Assembly (NCBI RefSeq): GCF_012932565.1
Contig: NZ_JABBYJ010000001.1
Coordinates: 806,001 to 870,000, forward strand
From: Sneathiella limimaris
Lineage (GTDB): Bacteria > Pseudomonadota > Alphaproteobacteria > Sneathiellales > Sneathiellaceae
Direction of reading: 5' to 3'
DNA: 64,000 nucleotides
Part shown: piece after piece, positions 1 through 7,940 of the stretch
Numbering within the stretch: position 1 is the first letter of the stretch
How the letters are laid out: the number at the start of each line of letters is the position of its first letter
Made by a program: the position numbers and the translations under genes
The notes under the pieces: generated by a model
What the model saw: only the letters and a program-made list of their open reading frames with translations
Databases searched by the model: none
Told to the model about the DNA's origin: nothing

Positions 1-79
1 CCATCATCCGAGCTTCAATTGCTTCAGGCAATTTTCTTGTGACAACAACAATTGGTTTCTTTTTGGTTGTACCTGCCAT
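1..79 (-). CDS. 2-hydroxyacid dehydrogenase, N-terminal fragment (cut by window edge)
   Basis: Only the first 26 codons are present; the gene runs off the left edge. The start is ATG at 79-77, preceded by an AGAGAGG ribosome site. The visible N-terminus has a Lys-rich head and then a beta strand, VVVTRKLPEAIEARM, which resembles the first strand of D-2-hydroxyacid dehydrogenases of the glyoxylate/hydroxypyruvate reductase group (NAD(P)H-dependent reduction of 2-oxoacids in the cytosol). The cofactor-binding and catalytic parts lie outside the window, so the family call rests on this short stretch. The gene diverges from the SH3-domain gene at 231. Confidence 0.6.
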   Translation of the reverse strand, partial: MAGTTKKKPIVVVTRKLPEAIEARMM

Positions 80-230
80 CTGTGAGGCCTCTCTTTAGGG
101 TCTCTTATATCTTGATATTCCCATTTTTCTAGCAGATCGCGTTTGAGGACACAATCAGATGGACAGACTTCTCATGCTTTTTTTGATTTCTTGACCCAGT
201 TCATTTGACTCCGCATAAAGGGCACTTGTT

Positions 231-749
231 ATGAAAACTGATATCAGGGTTGAAACTGTGAAATCTTGGAAGAAATTTGGGGCTCTAGCGGTTATCCTCC
301 TTATATTGTCAAACATGAGTGCACCCTTAGAGGCTGCGAGCTCTAACGTACCCCGGTTTGTGTCATTATCTTCTTCCAAAGTGAATGTCCGGGTTGGCCC
401 CGGTAAACGATATCCGATTTCTTGGGTCTATGTTCGAAGTGGCTGGCCCGTTGAAATTATTGCGGAATATGAACTTTGGCGTCAAATCCGTGATGTTGAG
501 GGGGCCACAGGCTGGATCCATTCCAGTTTGCTTTCAAACCGAAGAACGATTCTGATTACGGGCGAGCAACGACCTGTTTATGAAGACGCCACGACAGAAA
601 GCAGTGTTATCCTTCTGGCGGATCCAGGCGTTCAAGGTCGTTTGCTAGAATGTGATGGCCGCTGGTGTCTGGTGGATATCGCAGGCAACGAAGGATGGCT
701 TCAGACAGGTAATTTCTACGGCGTTCACGAGAACGAAAAAATCCGTTAG
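231..749 (+). CDS. Exported SH3-domain protein
   Basis: This 172-residue protein has a signal-anchor-like hydrophobic stretch at about residues 17-31, with a possible signal-peptide cleavage after the Ala-rich segment near residue 36. Two bacterial SH3-like repeats follow. The first (about 42-101) holds the classic VNVRVGPG strand and ends in a GWIHSSLL strand; the second (about 105-165) ends in EGWLQTGNFYGV. Such domains usually bind peptidoglycan peptides or act as targeting modules in the periplasm, so an envelope role is inferred; no catalytic domain is present. The start is ATG at 231 with AAGGG about nine bases upstream. Its stop codon overlaps the stop of the convergent DUF3501 gene (746-749), leaving no space for a separate terminator. 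Confidence 0.8.
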   Translation: MKTDIRVETVKSWKKFGALAVILLILSNMSAPLEAASSNVPRFVSLSSSKVNVRVGPGKRYPISWVYVRSGWPVEIIAEYELWRQIRDVEGATGWIHSSLLSNRRTILITGEQRPVYEDATTESSVILLADPGVQGRLLECDGRWCLVDIAGNEGWLQTGNFYGVHENEKIR

Positions 750-1342
750 TCAGCGAGATCAGAAAGCAACGCTTCTCTGTTTGCATCAGACAATTTGGTC
801 ATATGGTTGTAGTTCTGATGATCGATTCCCAGAATAATCTCGCATGTTTTCTGCTTTACAGCCTCCATCTGAGTGGAAGAAAGCGGAAAGTGAAGAAAAT
901 GAATAGCTGAAGTTTTCCCTTCTGCTGTTGTCCTGTCGACATCATCTTCAGGAATTGCATTGGAACGCTCGCCGTCGATGGACATGTAAATCTTGTCTTC
1001 AATATAGCCCAAGCTATGAAGCATTCGATCTCTTCGTACCGGATCTTCAATCTCAATCATAAAAGTCGCAACAAACTCCCGACCGTTTGGAATAAGTGGA
1101 TTATAGGCAGCAAGCTCGTCTTCGATCTGTTCTTCACCGCCCCGCTCGATGTAAAGCATTTCATGGATTTGGGACCACATAGTGTCGTAGTTCTCAAAAT
1201 AAAAAGTGGCAAAAGGGCCGATATGGACCCTTCGGTCCCGTTTAATCCCAATCAGCTTTTCCTTATTGGATTTTCTGATTTTTTCGTATTCGGGAATGGA
1301 CAAAATATCGGATCGGGTAATGTTCCGGTTTTCGGCACTCAT
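746..1342 (-). CDS. DUF3501 family protein
   Basis: The 198-residue soluble protein matches my memory of the DUF3501 family: an N-terminal ITRSDILSIPEYEK segment, a central region rich in Glu and aromatic residues (MLYIERGGEEQIEDEL), and a C-terminal IHFLHFPLS strand before a helix. No metal ligand set or catalytic motif is obvious, and the biochemical role is unknown. The start is fixed by a very good GGAGG six bases before ATG 1342. It lies 12 bases downstream of the Fe-S oxidoreductase gene and is the last gene of the rubrerythrin cluster, an arrangement seen in many proteobacteria. That context suggests work with the oxidoreductase in peroxide or iron metabolism. Confidence 0.8.
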   Translation of the reverse strand: MSAENRNITRSDILSIPEYEKIRKSNKEKLIGIKRDRRVHIGPFATFYFENYDTMWSQIHEMLYIERGGEEQIEDELAAYNPLIPNGREFVATFMIEIEDPVRRDRMLHSLGYIEDKIYMSIDGERSNAIPEDDVDRTTAEGKTSAIHFLHFPLSSTQMEAVKQKTCEIILGIDHQNYNHMTKLSDANREALLSDLAD

Positions 1343-1354
1343 AAAGTTCCTCCG

Positions 1355-2695
1355 TTAAGATAGTCCATATGCTTTGGCCATTAATTCAATAGGGTGGGCA
1401 GCTGTGAACTTGTCTGCATTATCTGCGCCCTGTTTTTCGATCCCCTGCAGTAGGTGTTCACTTGCAAGTGGACATTCTGATGCAACGGTTGTTGCTCCAG
1501 ATTTCATGGCATTTTTCGCTGCTGTTCGCCCTACCTTTATGGCTGTTTCGAAATTATCTTTCATAATGCCCCAGGAGCCGCCATGACCTGAGCATTTTTC
1601 AATCACTGCTACCCGAGTATCGGGTATCAAGCGCAGCATTTCTGCTCCTTTGGCGCCCATATTCTGAGCCCGGGCATGGCAGGCTAGATGCATTGCAACG
1701 GGACCATCCAGTGGGGCCATCTCCTCGACCAAACCTTCTTTCTTGGAGATATCGACAATATATTCACTTACATCAAAGGTGGATTCTGCCAGTTTCTTAA
1801 GTTTCTCATTTTCAGGGGAGAGTAATGGCCATTCGAACTTGAGCATCAATGCGCAGGAAGAAACAAGGGCGATAATGTCATAACCGCGATCAATCCATTC
1901 ACAGAGTTCTTTTGAAACCGTTTCCGCATTTTCTGTGACGGCCTTGATATCTCCTTGCTCGAGGAGCGGCATTCCACAACAGCCTGGATAAACAACTTCT
2001 GTTTCGACCCCATTCTTAGCGAGCACTTGCCGCGTTGCTTCTCCAATATTGGGGTTGTTGTAGTTGCCAAAACAAGTTGCATAGATAGCGACTTTTCGCC
2101 CAAATGCCGGTGCTTGTTCATTGATTTCAATTGGCTGAGCCTTCGCTCTATCCATAAGGGTTTGGTTATTGTACTTGGGCAAGGCCGCTTCTCGATGGAT
2201 ATGGAGTGTTTTCTCCATAATACCGCGTGTAAGACCGTTGTCCCTTTTTGTCGCCCAGTTGGCCAAAGGTGCAACTGGTTTGGCTAGTTTTCCATTGCGA
2301 TCTGTTTTTGCCAATTGACCAGACACAAAGTCTGTTTCGCCTTTTTTCTGCTCTACTGCACGATAGCGGAGCATGAGGTGCGGGAAATCTAGATTAAATT
2401 CATGGGGAGGAACATAGGGGCACTTGGTCATAAAGCACATATCACAAAGTGTGCAAGCATCTACAACCGATTTAAAAGTGTCGGATGAAACTGAATCGAG
2501 CTCTTCCGTTTCGGATTCGTCGATTAAATCGAACAGTCTTGGGAAGGAATCACATAAGTTAAAGCACCTGCGACAACCATGGCAGATATCAAAGACCCGA
2601 CGTAACTCTGCATCCAGAGCCTCTTCGTTATAGAATTCTGGGTTTTGCCAGTCGACAGGATGCCGAACCGGCGCCTCAAGGCTACCTTCACGCAT
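1355..2695 (-). CDS. Two-cluster Fe-S oxidoreductase with CCG domains (HdrD/GlpC-like)
   Basis: This 446-residue protein has an N-terminal ferredoxin-like part with two cysteine sets: C38-x2-C41-x2-C44-x3-C48 and C81-x2-C84-x2-C87-x4-C92, expected to hold two [4Fe-4S] clusters. Two cysteine-rich CCG-type domains follow: VYPGCCGMP at about 236-243, and a second whose motif reads KCSGHGGSWG, so one of the usual paired cysteines is Ser. The family includes GlpC and heterodisulfide reductase D, which pass electrons from a flavoprotein to quinone or a disulfide. No flavin dehydrogenase partner is adjacent; rubrerythrin is upstream and DUF3501 downstream, so it may supply electrons to rubrerythrin (inference). 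ATG 2695 has GGAGG five bases before it. Confidence 0.85.
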   Translation of the reverse strand: MREGSLEAPVRHPVDWQNPEFYNEEALDAELRRVFDICHGCRRCFNLCDSFPRLFDLIDESETEELDSVSSDTFKSVVDACTLCDMCFMTKCPYVPPHEFNLDFPHLMLRYRAVEQKKGETDFVSGQLAKTDRNGKLAKPVAPLANWATKRDNGLTRGIMEKTLHIHREAALPKYNNQTLMDRAKAQPIEINEQAPAFGRKVAIYATCFGNYNNPNIGEATRQVLAKNGVETEVVYPGCCGMPLLEQGDIKAVTENAETVSKELCEWIDRGYDIIALVSSCALMLKFEWPLLSPENEKLKKLAESTFDVSEYIVDISKKEGLVEEMAPLDGPVAMHLACHARAQNMGAKGAEMLRLIPDTRVAVIEKCSGHGGSWGIMKDNFETAIKVGRTAAKNAMKSGATTVASECPLASEHLLQGIEKQGADNADKFTAAHPIELMAKAYGLS

Positions 2696-2765
2696 GGGTG
2701 CCTCCGCATGTTGGGATCAAAAAGAGAATTTGGGAATATAGAAAGCTCTATATTCCCGTTGGTCG

Positions 2766-3182
2766 TTAGGCCATATCATCCAGGGCTTTCTGGAAGCGAC
2801 CAGCGTGACTTTTCTCTGCTTTTGCTAGAGTTTCAAACCAGTCCGCAATTTCGTCAAATCCTTCATCGCGGGCTGTTTTGGCCATGCCAGGGTACATATC
2901 TGTGTATTCGTGTGTTTCACCGGCAATGGCTGCTTTCAGGTTATCAGAAGTATTTCCGATTGGTAGACCCGTTGCAGGGTCGCCTGCATCTTCTAAATAT
3001 TCCAGATGCCCATGGGCATGGCCTGTTTCACCTTCTGCAGTGGATCTGAATACTGTAGAGACATCATTATATCCTTCGATGTCTGCTTTTTGCGCAAAGT
3101 ATAGATAGCGGCGATTTGCCTGTGACTCCCCGGCAAATGCGTCTTTAAGGTTCTGTTCTGTTTGAGTTCCTTTTAAAGACAT
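2766..3182 (-). CDS. Rubrerythrin (diiron domain only)
   Basis: The 138-residue protein is a ferritin-like four-helix diiron protein. The two half-site repeats are visible: E19 in [14 protein letters not shown] with E52-x2-H55, and E89 in AIAGETHEY with E123-x2-H126. The C-terminal rubredoxin domain of classical rubrerythrin is missing, so the protein ends with the helix bundle and must take electrons from another protein; the Fe-S oxidoreductase encoded 70 bases downstream is the natural candidate. Rubrerythrins reduce hydrogen peroxide in the cytosol. GGAGG precedes ATG 3182 by six bases. A 15-bp Fur-family inverted repeat at 3271-3285 lies about 90 bases upstream, suggesting control by the neighbouring Irr or another Fur-family regulator. 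Confidence 0.9.
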   Translation of the reverse strand: MSLKGTQTEQNLKDAFAGESQANRRYLYFAQKADIEGYNDVSTVFRSTAEGETGHAHGHLEYLEDAGDPATGLPIGNTSDNLKAAIAGETHEYTDMYPGMAKTARDEGFDEIADWFETLAKAEKSHAGRFQKALDDMA

Positions 3183-3270
3183 GACATTCCTCCAATTTTT
3201 AGCTAGCTCAGTCAGGATCTAGTTTATCCTAAATTAACTATATGTAATGTTTTTAAGGGATGTCAATTTC

Positions 3271-3285
3271 TTAGAATGTTTCTAA
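3271..3285 (-). promoter_or_regulatory. Candidate Irr/Fur-family operator before rubrerythrin
   Basis: The sequence TTAGAATGTTTCTAA is a 7-1-7 inverted repeat with one mismatched pair; its core is TTAGAA, three bases, TTCTAA. This is the layout and wording of boxes bound by Fur-superfamily regulators, notably Irr and PerR types. It lies in the 123-base gap between irr and rubrerythrin, upstream of the rubrerythrin start. Binding by the adjacent Irr is an inference. Confidence 0.6.
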
Positions 3286-3309
3286 TTAAGAATCGGAGAA
3301 TATTCTTAA
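3286..3309 (-). other. Hairpin across the irr stop codon
   Basis: TTAAGAAT (3286-3293) and ATTCTTAA (3302-3309) form a perfect 8-bp AT-rich inverted repeat with an 8-base loop. It covers the last codons and stop of irr and abuts the Fur-type box at 3271-3285. It is too AT-rich and lacks a following U tract, so it is a poor intrinsic terminator; it may instead stabilise the 3' end or be an extended operator half. Confidence 0.35.
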
Positions 3310-3722
3310 GAAGATTTCTTTCTAACCCTGACAATTACGTCCACCGAATTAATTTCGGTATCTTTTGGAAGGTCTGGAATGCCGGATACTTTAAGGGCAT
3401 TCGCCGGAATATCCTGCAAGGTTCCCTCAACCTCATGAAAGACATGGTGGTGATGGGATGTATTGGTATCAAAATAAGAACGGCTGGGATCTACAATGAC
3501 TTCACGCAGTAAGCCTGCCTGGGTAAATTGATGCAGGTTATTATAGATGGTCGCCAAAGATATTTTTACACCTTCATTCAGGGCTTCTGAATGAAGTTGT
3601 TCCGCAGTTATGTGGCGATGACCATCAGAAAACAGAAGATCGGCCAACGCAAGACGCTGGCGTGTAGCCCGAAGATTGACCTGTTTTAAGCGGTCTTCTA
3701 CATCTTGTCTGTTTTTTGTCAT
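3306..3722 (-). CDS. irr: Iron response regulator Irr (Fur superfamily)
   Basis: This 138-residue protein has a Fur-type winged helix (about residues 12-80, including LATIYNNLHQFTQAGLL, the recognition helix region) and a four-His run H90-H93 followed by VFHEVEG. That His cluster with the LRATRQRLALADLLF opening is typical of alphaproteobacterial Irr, which senses haem or iron status and represses or activates iron and haem genes. The start is ATG 3722, which has AGGG at good spacing; an in-frame GTG at 3728 would sit almost on the ribosome site. It is the first gene of the cluster with rubrerythrin, the Fe-S oxidoreductase and DUF3501. The alternative call, PerR, is less likely given the His run. 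Confidence 0.85.
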   Translation of the reverse strand: MTKNRQDVEDRLKQVNLRATRQRLALADLLFSDGHRHITAEQLHSEALNEGVKISLATIYNNLHQFTQAGLLREVIVDPSRSYFDTNTSHHHHVFHEVEGTLQDIPANALKVSGIPDLPKDTEINSVDVIVRVRKKSS

Positions 3723-3752
3723 ACACACCCTGAAAGACTAACCTGATCACTG

Positions 3753-3786
3753 CCTATATATATAGGATCGCAGGATATATTATCAA
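3753..3786 (-). promoter_or_regulatory. Candidate irr promoter with AT palindrome
   Basis: On the minus strand TTGATA (3786-3781) is followed after 16 bases by TATATA (3764-3759), a fair sigma70-type pair upstream of the irr start. The -10 region lies inside the perfect 14-bp palindrome CCTATATATATAGG (3753-3766), which could be an operator for autoregulation. Start site and regulation are inferred from sequence only. Confidence 0.4.
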
Positions 3787-3811
3787 ATTTTTGAATGACA
3801 AGAAACGAGCT

Positions 3812-5212
3812 CTATTTTCCGGTCATTATCCGATCAACAAGCTGTTTTACAGTTGGAATAAAGCCATTTGCATAAAACGGATCTGTCGCAAAACGGTAAG
3901 CACCATGTCCCGCAAACATCAGGTTGTTCTCCACGTTGGCTTCTGAGTGGATAACGTCCTGAAGTGTTTTCTGGATACAAAAACTCCGGGGATCAGCTTT
4001 TCTGCCTGTGTTTCCTGTTTCGTTTTCTGCCCAGTTTGAAAACGTACACTGAGATAGGCACCCCATGCAGTCCACCTGATCTTTTCGGATTTCCTGCATT
4101 TTCTCTTTGGTTACAAATATCAGTGTTGTATCTGGGGTCTTCATAACCTGGTCAAAACCGGCAGCCACCCATTTTTCAGCGTTGGCCCTGTCTTCCTGAG
4201 TTAGGAAAACTTCCCGCTTGCGAGCGCCCATGCTAAAGGCAGCAGTATGCGCGCCAACAGGTTCATTGGAAAACGCAACCTGCCGTTCTGAACGTTGCCT
4301 AAGCTCTTCAATAAACTCATTGTTTACCGCTGATGACCAAAAGCCAGTTGGGCTGAAACGGTTCAGGAAAACATCGCCCTTTTTCAGGGTTCCAAGTTTT
4401 TTCTTCCAGGCGTCGGAAATAGGACTTTCCTGAGTCAAAAGTGGCCTTGTGCCAAATTGGAAGGCGATTGGCCCAATTTCCGGATTATCCAGCCAATCTG
4501 CCCAGTCTTCAATGTGCCAGACACCACCTGCCATGATAATGGGGGTGTTTTGCAAACCTATTTCATTCATCAGTTTGCGCAATGCTGCGACACGAGGATA
4601 GGGGTCTTCCGGAGATCGAGGATCTTCAGAATTACTGAGCCCATTGTGACCGCCTGCAAGCCAAGGGTCTTCGTAGACCACTCCACCCAGCCAGTCAGAG
4701 AATTTGTGATATGCGCGTTTCCAGAGGGCACGGAACGCCCGAGCAGAGGAAATAATAGGATAATAGTGAACTTTATAGTCAGATGCGATCTGAGCGACCC
4801 GATAAGGCATGCCTGCACCGCAAGTGATACCATTGATCAGACCTTTTGCGCCTTCAAGAACACCATGGAGAATACGCTCAGCACCACCCATTTCCCAAAG
4901 GACATTCATGTGAATTGCGCCTTGGCCGCCCGCGAGTTCGTGGGCTATTTGCGCTTGCGCAATACCTCCGCTTATTCCGTACGCAACCAGTTCATCATGC
5001 CGTTCCCGTCGGGTCCGTCCATAATAAATCTGAGGAATACGTTCACCATTCTCATCATAGCTGTCCGCATTTACGCCGGAAAAAGTTGCAACGCCCCCTG
5101 CAGCAGCCCAGGCACCTGAGCTTTGGCCGGAAGATACAGCGATACCTTTGCCGCCTTCGATTACGGGTAGAACTTCTTTACCCGACATTACTATGGCATT
5201 CAGTGACTTCAC
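3812..5212 (-). CDS. NAD(P)H-dependent flavin oxidoreductase / nitronate monooxygenase-like, with extra Cys cluster
   Basis: The 466-residue protein belongs to the nitronate monooxygenase / 2-nitropropane dioxygenase TIM-barrel family that binds FMN. Visible signs are GITCGAGMP (about 128-136), the GGHNG phosphate-binding turn (187-191), PIIMAGGVWH (224-233) and AFQFGTRPLL (250-259). It is about 100 residues longer than typical members. The extra C-terminal part holds C382-x2-C385-x3-C389 and C412, a spacing that suggests an Fe-S cluster like those added to other FMN barrel reductases. The start is GTG 5212 with AGGG upstream; ATG 5188 is an alternative. True substrate is unknown; trans-2-enoyl or nitronate reduction cannot be told apart from sequence. 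Confidence 0.7.
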   Translation of the reverse strand: MKSLNAIVMSGKEVLPVIEGGKGIAVSSGQSSGAWAAAGGVATFSGVNADSYDENGERIPQIYYGRTRRERHDELVAYGISGGIAQAQIAHELAGGQGAIHMNVLWEMGGAERILHGVLEGAKGLINGITCGAGMPYRVAQIASDYKVHYYPIISSARAFRALWKRAYHKFSDWLGGVVYEDPWLAGGHNGLSNSEDPRSPEDPYPRVAALRKLMNEIGLQNTPIIMAGGVWHIEDWADWLDNPEIGPIAFQFGTRPLLTQESPISDAWKKKLGTLKKGDVFLNRFSPTGFWSSAVNNEFIEELRQRSERQVAFSNEPVGAHTAAFSMGARKREVFLTQEDRANAEKWVAAGFDQVMKTPDTTLIFVTKEKMQEIRKDQVDCMGCLSQCTFSNWAENETGNTGRKADPRSFCIQKTLQDVIHSEANVENNLMFAGHGAYRFATDPFYANGFIPTVKQLVDRIMTGK

Positions 5213-5293
5213 GAGATAACCCTAACCCTGACTTTCCTTCAACCTACCATTTAGCGCAATCGGCTCACAACACCAAGCGTTAAACATGGAGAC

Positions 5294-5322
5294 TGAGGCG
5301 GCAAATTGAGTAAGCCGCCTCA
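5294..5322 (-). terminator. Candidate pnp terminator hairpin
   Basis: TGAGGCGGC (5294-5302) and GCCGCCTCA (5314-5322) form a perfect 9-bp GC-rich stem with an 11-base loop just after the pnp stop codon. In the pnp direction the following bases are not a clean U run, so it may act mainly as a 3' stabilising structure or as a weak terminator closing the long minus-strand array. Confidence 0.55.
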
Positions 5323-5334
5323 ACTCACTTTTAT

Positions 5335-7446
5335 TTAGTCTTCGCTGCTCTCTTCGTCAGCTTTTTCCTGATCTGCAAGAACAGCTTTCATTGACAGACG
5401 TACCTTGCCACGACCATCAATTTCAAGAACTTTAACCTGCACTTCATCACCTTCATTGACCACGTCTGTAACTTTGGCAACCCGTTTAGGAGCCAGTTCA
5501 GAAATGTGAACCAGACCATCGCGATTACCAAAGAAATTAACAAAGGCACCAAAGTCGACAACTTTAACAACTTTACCTGTGTAGGTTTGGCCAACTTCCG
5601 GATCATCCACGATAGATTTAATCCAGTTGACAGCTGCCTCAGCAGATTCAGTCGTAGTTGCAGCAACTTTCACGCTGCCATCGTCATCGATATCAATCTT
5701 GGCGCCGGTCTGTTCGCAGATTTCACGAATAACCTTACCACCAGTACCAATAATGTCGCGGATCTTGTCTTTTGCAACAGTTAGCTGAGTGATCCTAGGT
5801 GCGCCGTCACGAACGCCTTCACGGGCAGCATCTATAGCCTTACCCATTTCCTTCAGGATATGCAGTCGACCTTCAGTCGCTTGCGCAAGGGCCTGACGCA
5901 TAATCTCTTCGGTGATACCGGCAATCTTGATATCCATCTGTAAGGATGTAATGCCTTTATCTGTTCCTGCAACCTTAAAGTCCATATCGCCGAGATGATC
6001 TTCATCACCCAGGATGTCTGAAAGAACAGCGAACTGTCCATCCTCTTCAAGGATCAGACCCATGGCAATACCAGCAACCGGGCTTTTCAACGGTACACCA
6101 GCGTCCATTAACGCAAGTGAGGTGCCGCAAACTGTCGCCATAGAGGAGGAACCATTTGATTCTGTAATTTCAGAAACGACACGCAATGTGTATGGGAACT
6201 CTTCTTTGCTTGGCAGAAGTGGGTGGATCGCACGCCATGCGAGCTTACCATGACCAATTTCACGGCGACCTGTAAAGCCAGCACGTCCAACTTCACCTAC
6301 GCTGTAAGGAGGGAAGTTATAGTGCAGCATGAAGTTTTCACGATATTCGCCTTCAAGTGCATCAACAATCTGCTCATCCTGGCCTGTACCCAAGGTGGTG
6401 ACAACCAAAGCCTGTGTCTCACCGCGAGTAAACAGGGATGAACCGTGGGCGCGCGGTAGCGCGCCAACTTCAGCAACAATCTGACGAACTGTCTTTGTGT
6501 CACGGCCGTCAATCCGAGTGCCTGTGGAAATAATGTTTCCGCGAACAATGGATTTTTCGATTTTCTTCAGGATGCCATTTGCTGCTTCAACTTCGTCCTC
6601 TTCCAAGGATTCCAAAGCGGCCTGCTTCGCAGCGTTGATTTTTTCAACACGGTCTTGCTTAACTTGCTCTTTATAGGCGTCAGCTAGTGCTGCTTCTGCA
6701 CTTGCCTTCACTTTAGCTTCCAACTCTGCGTCAACTTCTGGAGGCTGGAAATCCCATGGTTCTTTGGCACAATCTTCAGCCAGATCAATGATAGCATTGA
6801 TAACGGACTGATATTCCTTGTGGCCGAACATAACAGCGCCGAGCATCTGTTCTTCAGTGAGCTCGTTAGCTTCGGATTCGATCATCAAAACAGCTTCATC
6901 AGTACCTGCAATCACAAGATCCAGATCTGTACCTTCCAGCTGTTCGGAAGTTGGGTTCAGGATATATTCTCCATCCTTGAAGCCAACGCGGGCCGCGCCA
7001 ACAGGGCCCATGAAAGGAATCCCTGAAATTGTGAGAGCGGCAGATGCGCCGATCATGGCCACAACATCCGGATCATTTTCAAGATCGTGGGCAACAACTG
7101 TACACAGGATCTGTGTCTCATTTTTAAAGCCACTGACGAATGAAGGGCGTAGAGGACGGTCAATCAGGCGAGAGACCAGAGTTTCTTTTTCAGTCGGGCG
7201 TCCTTCACGTTTGAAGAAGCCGCCAGGGATTTTGCCTGCAGCGTAGGCTTTTTCCTGATAGTTGACTGTGAGTGGGAAAAAGTCGATCCCGGGTTTTTCT
7301 GCTTTTGCTGCGACAGCAGTACAAAGAACCTGTGTACCGCCATAAGTAACCATTACGGCACCATCAGCTTGGCGCGCAACTTTACCTGTTTCTAAAACGA
7401 GCGGGCGTCCGCCCCACATCACTTCCTTGCGATGTATATCAAACAT
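5335..7446 (-). CDS. pnp: Polyribonucleotide nucleotidyltransferase (PNPase)
   Basis: PNPase is the phosphorolytic 3'-5' exoribonuclease of the RNA degradosome. The product of about 703 residues shows two RNase PH-like domains, the catalytic region [18 protein letters not shown], a KH domain ([20 protein letters not shown]) and a C-terminal S1 domain ([17 protein letters not shown]), then a short acidic tail. ATG 7446 (MFDIHRKEV) is preferred because the upstream in-frame ATG at 7461 overlaps the GAAGGAAAAG ribosome site. It follows rpsO, the usual rpsO-pnp pair, and a long hairpin at 7566-7606 in the leader may be the site of RNase III-linked autoregulation known for pnp in other bacteria. 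Confidence 0.97.
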   Translation of the reverse strand: MFDIHRKEVMWGGRPLVLETGKVARQADGAVMVTYGGTQVLCTAVAAKAEKPGIDFFPLTVNYQEKAYAAGKIPGGFFKREGRPTEKETLVSRLIDRPLRPSFVSGFKNETQILCTVVAHDLENDPDVVAMIGASAALTISGIPFMGPVGAARVGFKDGEYILNPTSEQLEGTDLDLVIAGTDEAVLMIESEANELTEEQMLGAVMFGHKEYQSVINAIIDLAEDCAKEPWDFQPPEVDAELEAKVKASAEAALADAYKEQVKQDRVEKINAAKQAALESLEEDEVEAANGILKKIEKSIVRGNIISTGTRIDGRDTKTVRQIVAEVGALPRAHGSSLFTRGETQALVVTTLGTGQDEQIVDALEGEYRENFMLHYNFPPYSVGEVGRAGFTGRREIGHGKLAWRAIHPLLPSKEEFPYTLRVVSEITESNGSSSMATVCGTSLALMDAGVPLKSPVAGIAMGLILEEDGQFAVLSDILGDEDHLGDMDFKVAGTDKGITSLQMDIKIAGITEEIMRQALAQATEGRLHILKEMGKAIDAAREGVRDGAPRITQLTVAKDKIRDIIGTGGKVIREICEQTGAKIDIDDDGSVKVAATTTESAEAAVNWIKSIVDDPEVGQTYTGKVVKVVDFGAFVNFFGNRDGLVHISELAPKRVAKVTDVVNEGDEVQVKVLEIDGRGKVRLSMKAVLADQEKADEESSED

Positions 7447-7565
7447 TTCTTTTCCTTCCATGCGGCTCAGCCCTATGCCTTACCGCTAAACACCATCGCC
7501 CTATGCGACGGTAAACATATCTTCTTCATCACTTAAGACAGCTGAGTAAAACCCAGAAAAGCAAA

Positions 7566-7606
7566 CGCCGGCAGCATCGGACGAACTGCCCGATGCCAAA
7601 CCGGCG
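7566..7606 (-). promoter_or_regulatory. Two-part stem-loop in the rpsO-pnp spacer (pnp leader)
   Basis: The outer stem CGCCGG (7566-7571) pairs with CCGGCG (7601-7606) and the inner stem GCATCGG (7574-7580) pairs with CCGATGC (7590-7596), separated by small internal loops. It lies in the 208-base gap between the rpsO stop and pnp start. There is no U run after it, which argues against a terminator and for a processing hairpin of the kind RNase III cuts in pnp leaders elsewhere. Function is inferred. Confidence 0.6.
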
Positions 7607-7654
7607 TAATACAGGTCTAACCCCTGATTGTGACAGGAGTTCGAATAGCAATTA

Positions 7655-7924
7655 TTATTTACGAATACCAAGGTCCGTGATTACTTTCTGGTAACGCTCT
7701 TCACTGTTCTTTTTCAGATAGTCCAGCAAACGACGACGTTTGCTTACCAAGCTGAGCAGACCACGACGAGAGTGTTTGTCTTTATTGTGGTCTTTAAAAT
7801 GTTCAGTGAGGTTTGCAATACGGGTTGAAAGAATTGCGATCTGAACTTCTGGAGAGCCTGTGTCTCCATCTTTAGTCGCATATTTCTTGATCAATTCTGC
7901 TTTTTTCTCAGCACTAATCGACAT
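7655..7924 (-). CDS. rpsO: Small ribosomal subunit protein uS15
   Basis: The 89-residue product has the standard length of S15 and its diagnostic sequence, including [10 protein letters not shown] (about 20-29), [19 protein letters not shown] (about 38-56) and [15 protein letters not shown]15 binds 16S rRNA early in assembly of the 30S platform. TTGGAG stands before ATG 7924. It lies 16 bases after truB and is followed by pnp, the arrangement found in most proteobacteria. Confidence 0.98.
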   Translation of the reverse strand: MSISAEKKAELIKKYATKDGDTGSPEVQIAILSTRIANLTEHFKDHNKDKHSRRGLLSLVSKRRRLLDYLKKNSEERYQKVITDLGIRK

Positions 7925-7940
7925 CGGTTAAACTCCAACG

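Noticed and set aside
191-219. TTGACC-17-CATAAA as a promoter for the SH3-domain gene
   Set aside because: The predicted transcript start would fall after the AAGGG ribosome site, so the message would lack it.
4457-5119. 220-codon open frame antisense to the flavin oxidoreductase
   Set aside because: It is fully overlapped by a conserved gene on the other strand and shows no recognisable domain.
7621-7650. GTTCGAATAG as a tRNA T-loop
   Set aside because: There is no room for the other arms between rpsO and the pnp leader hairpin and no acceptor stem can be paired.
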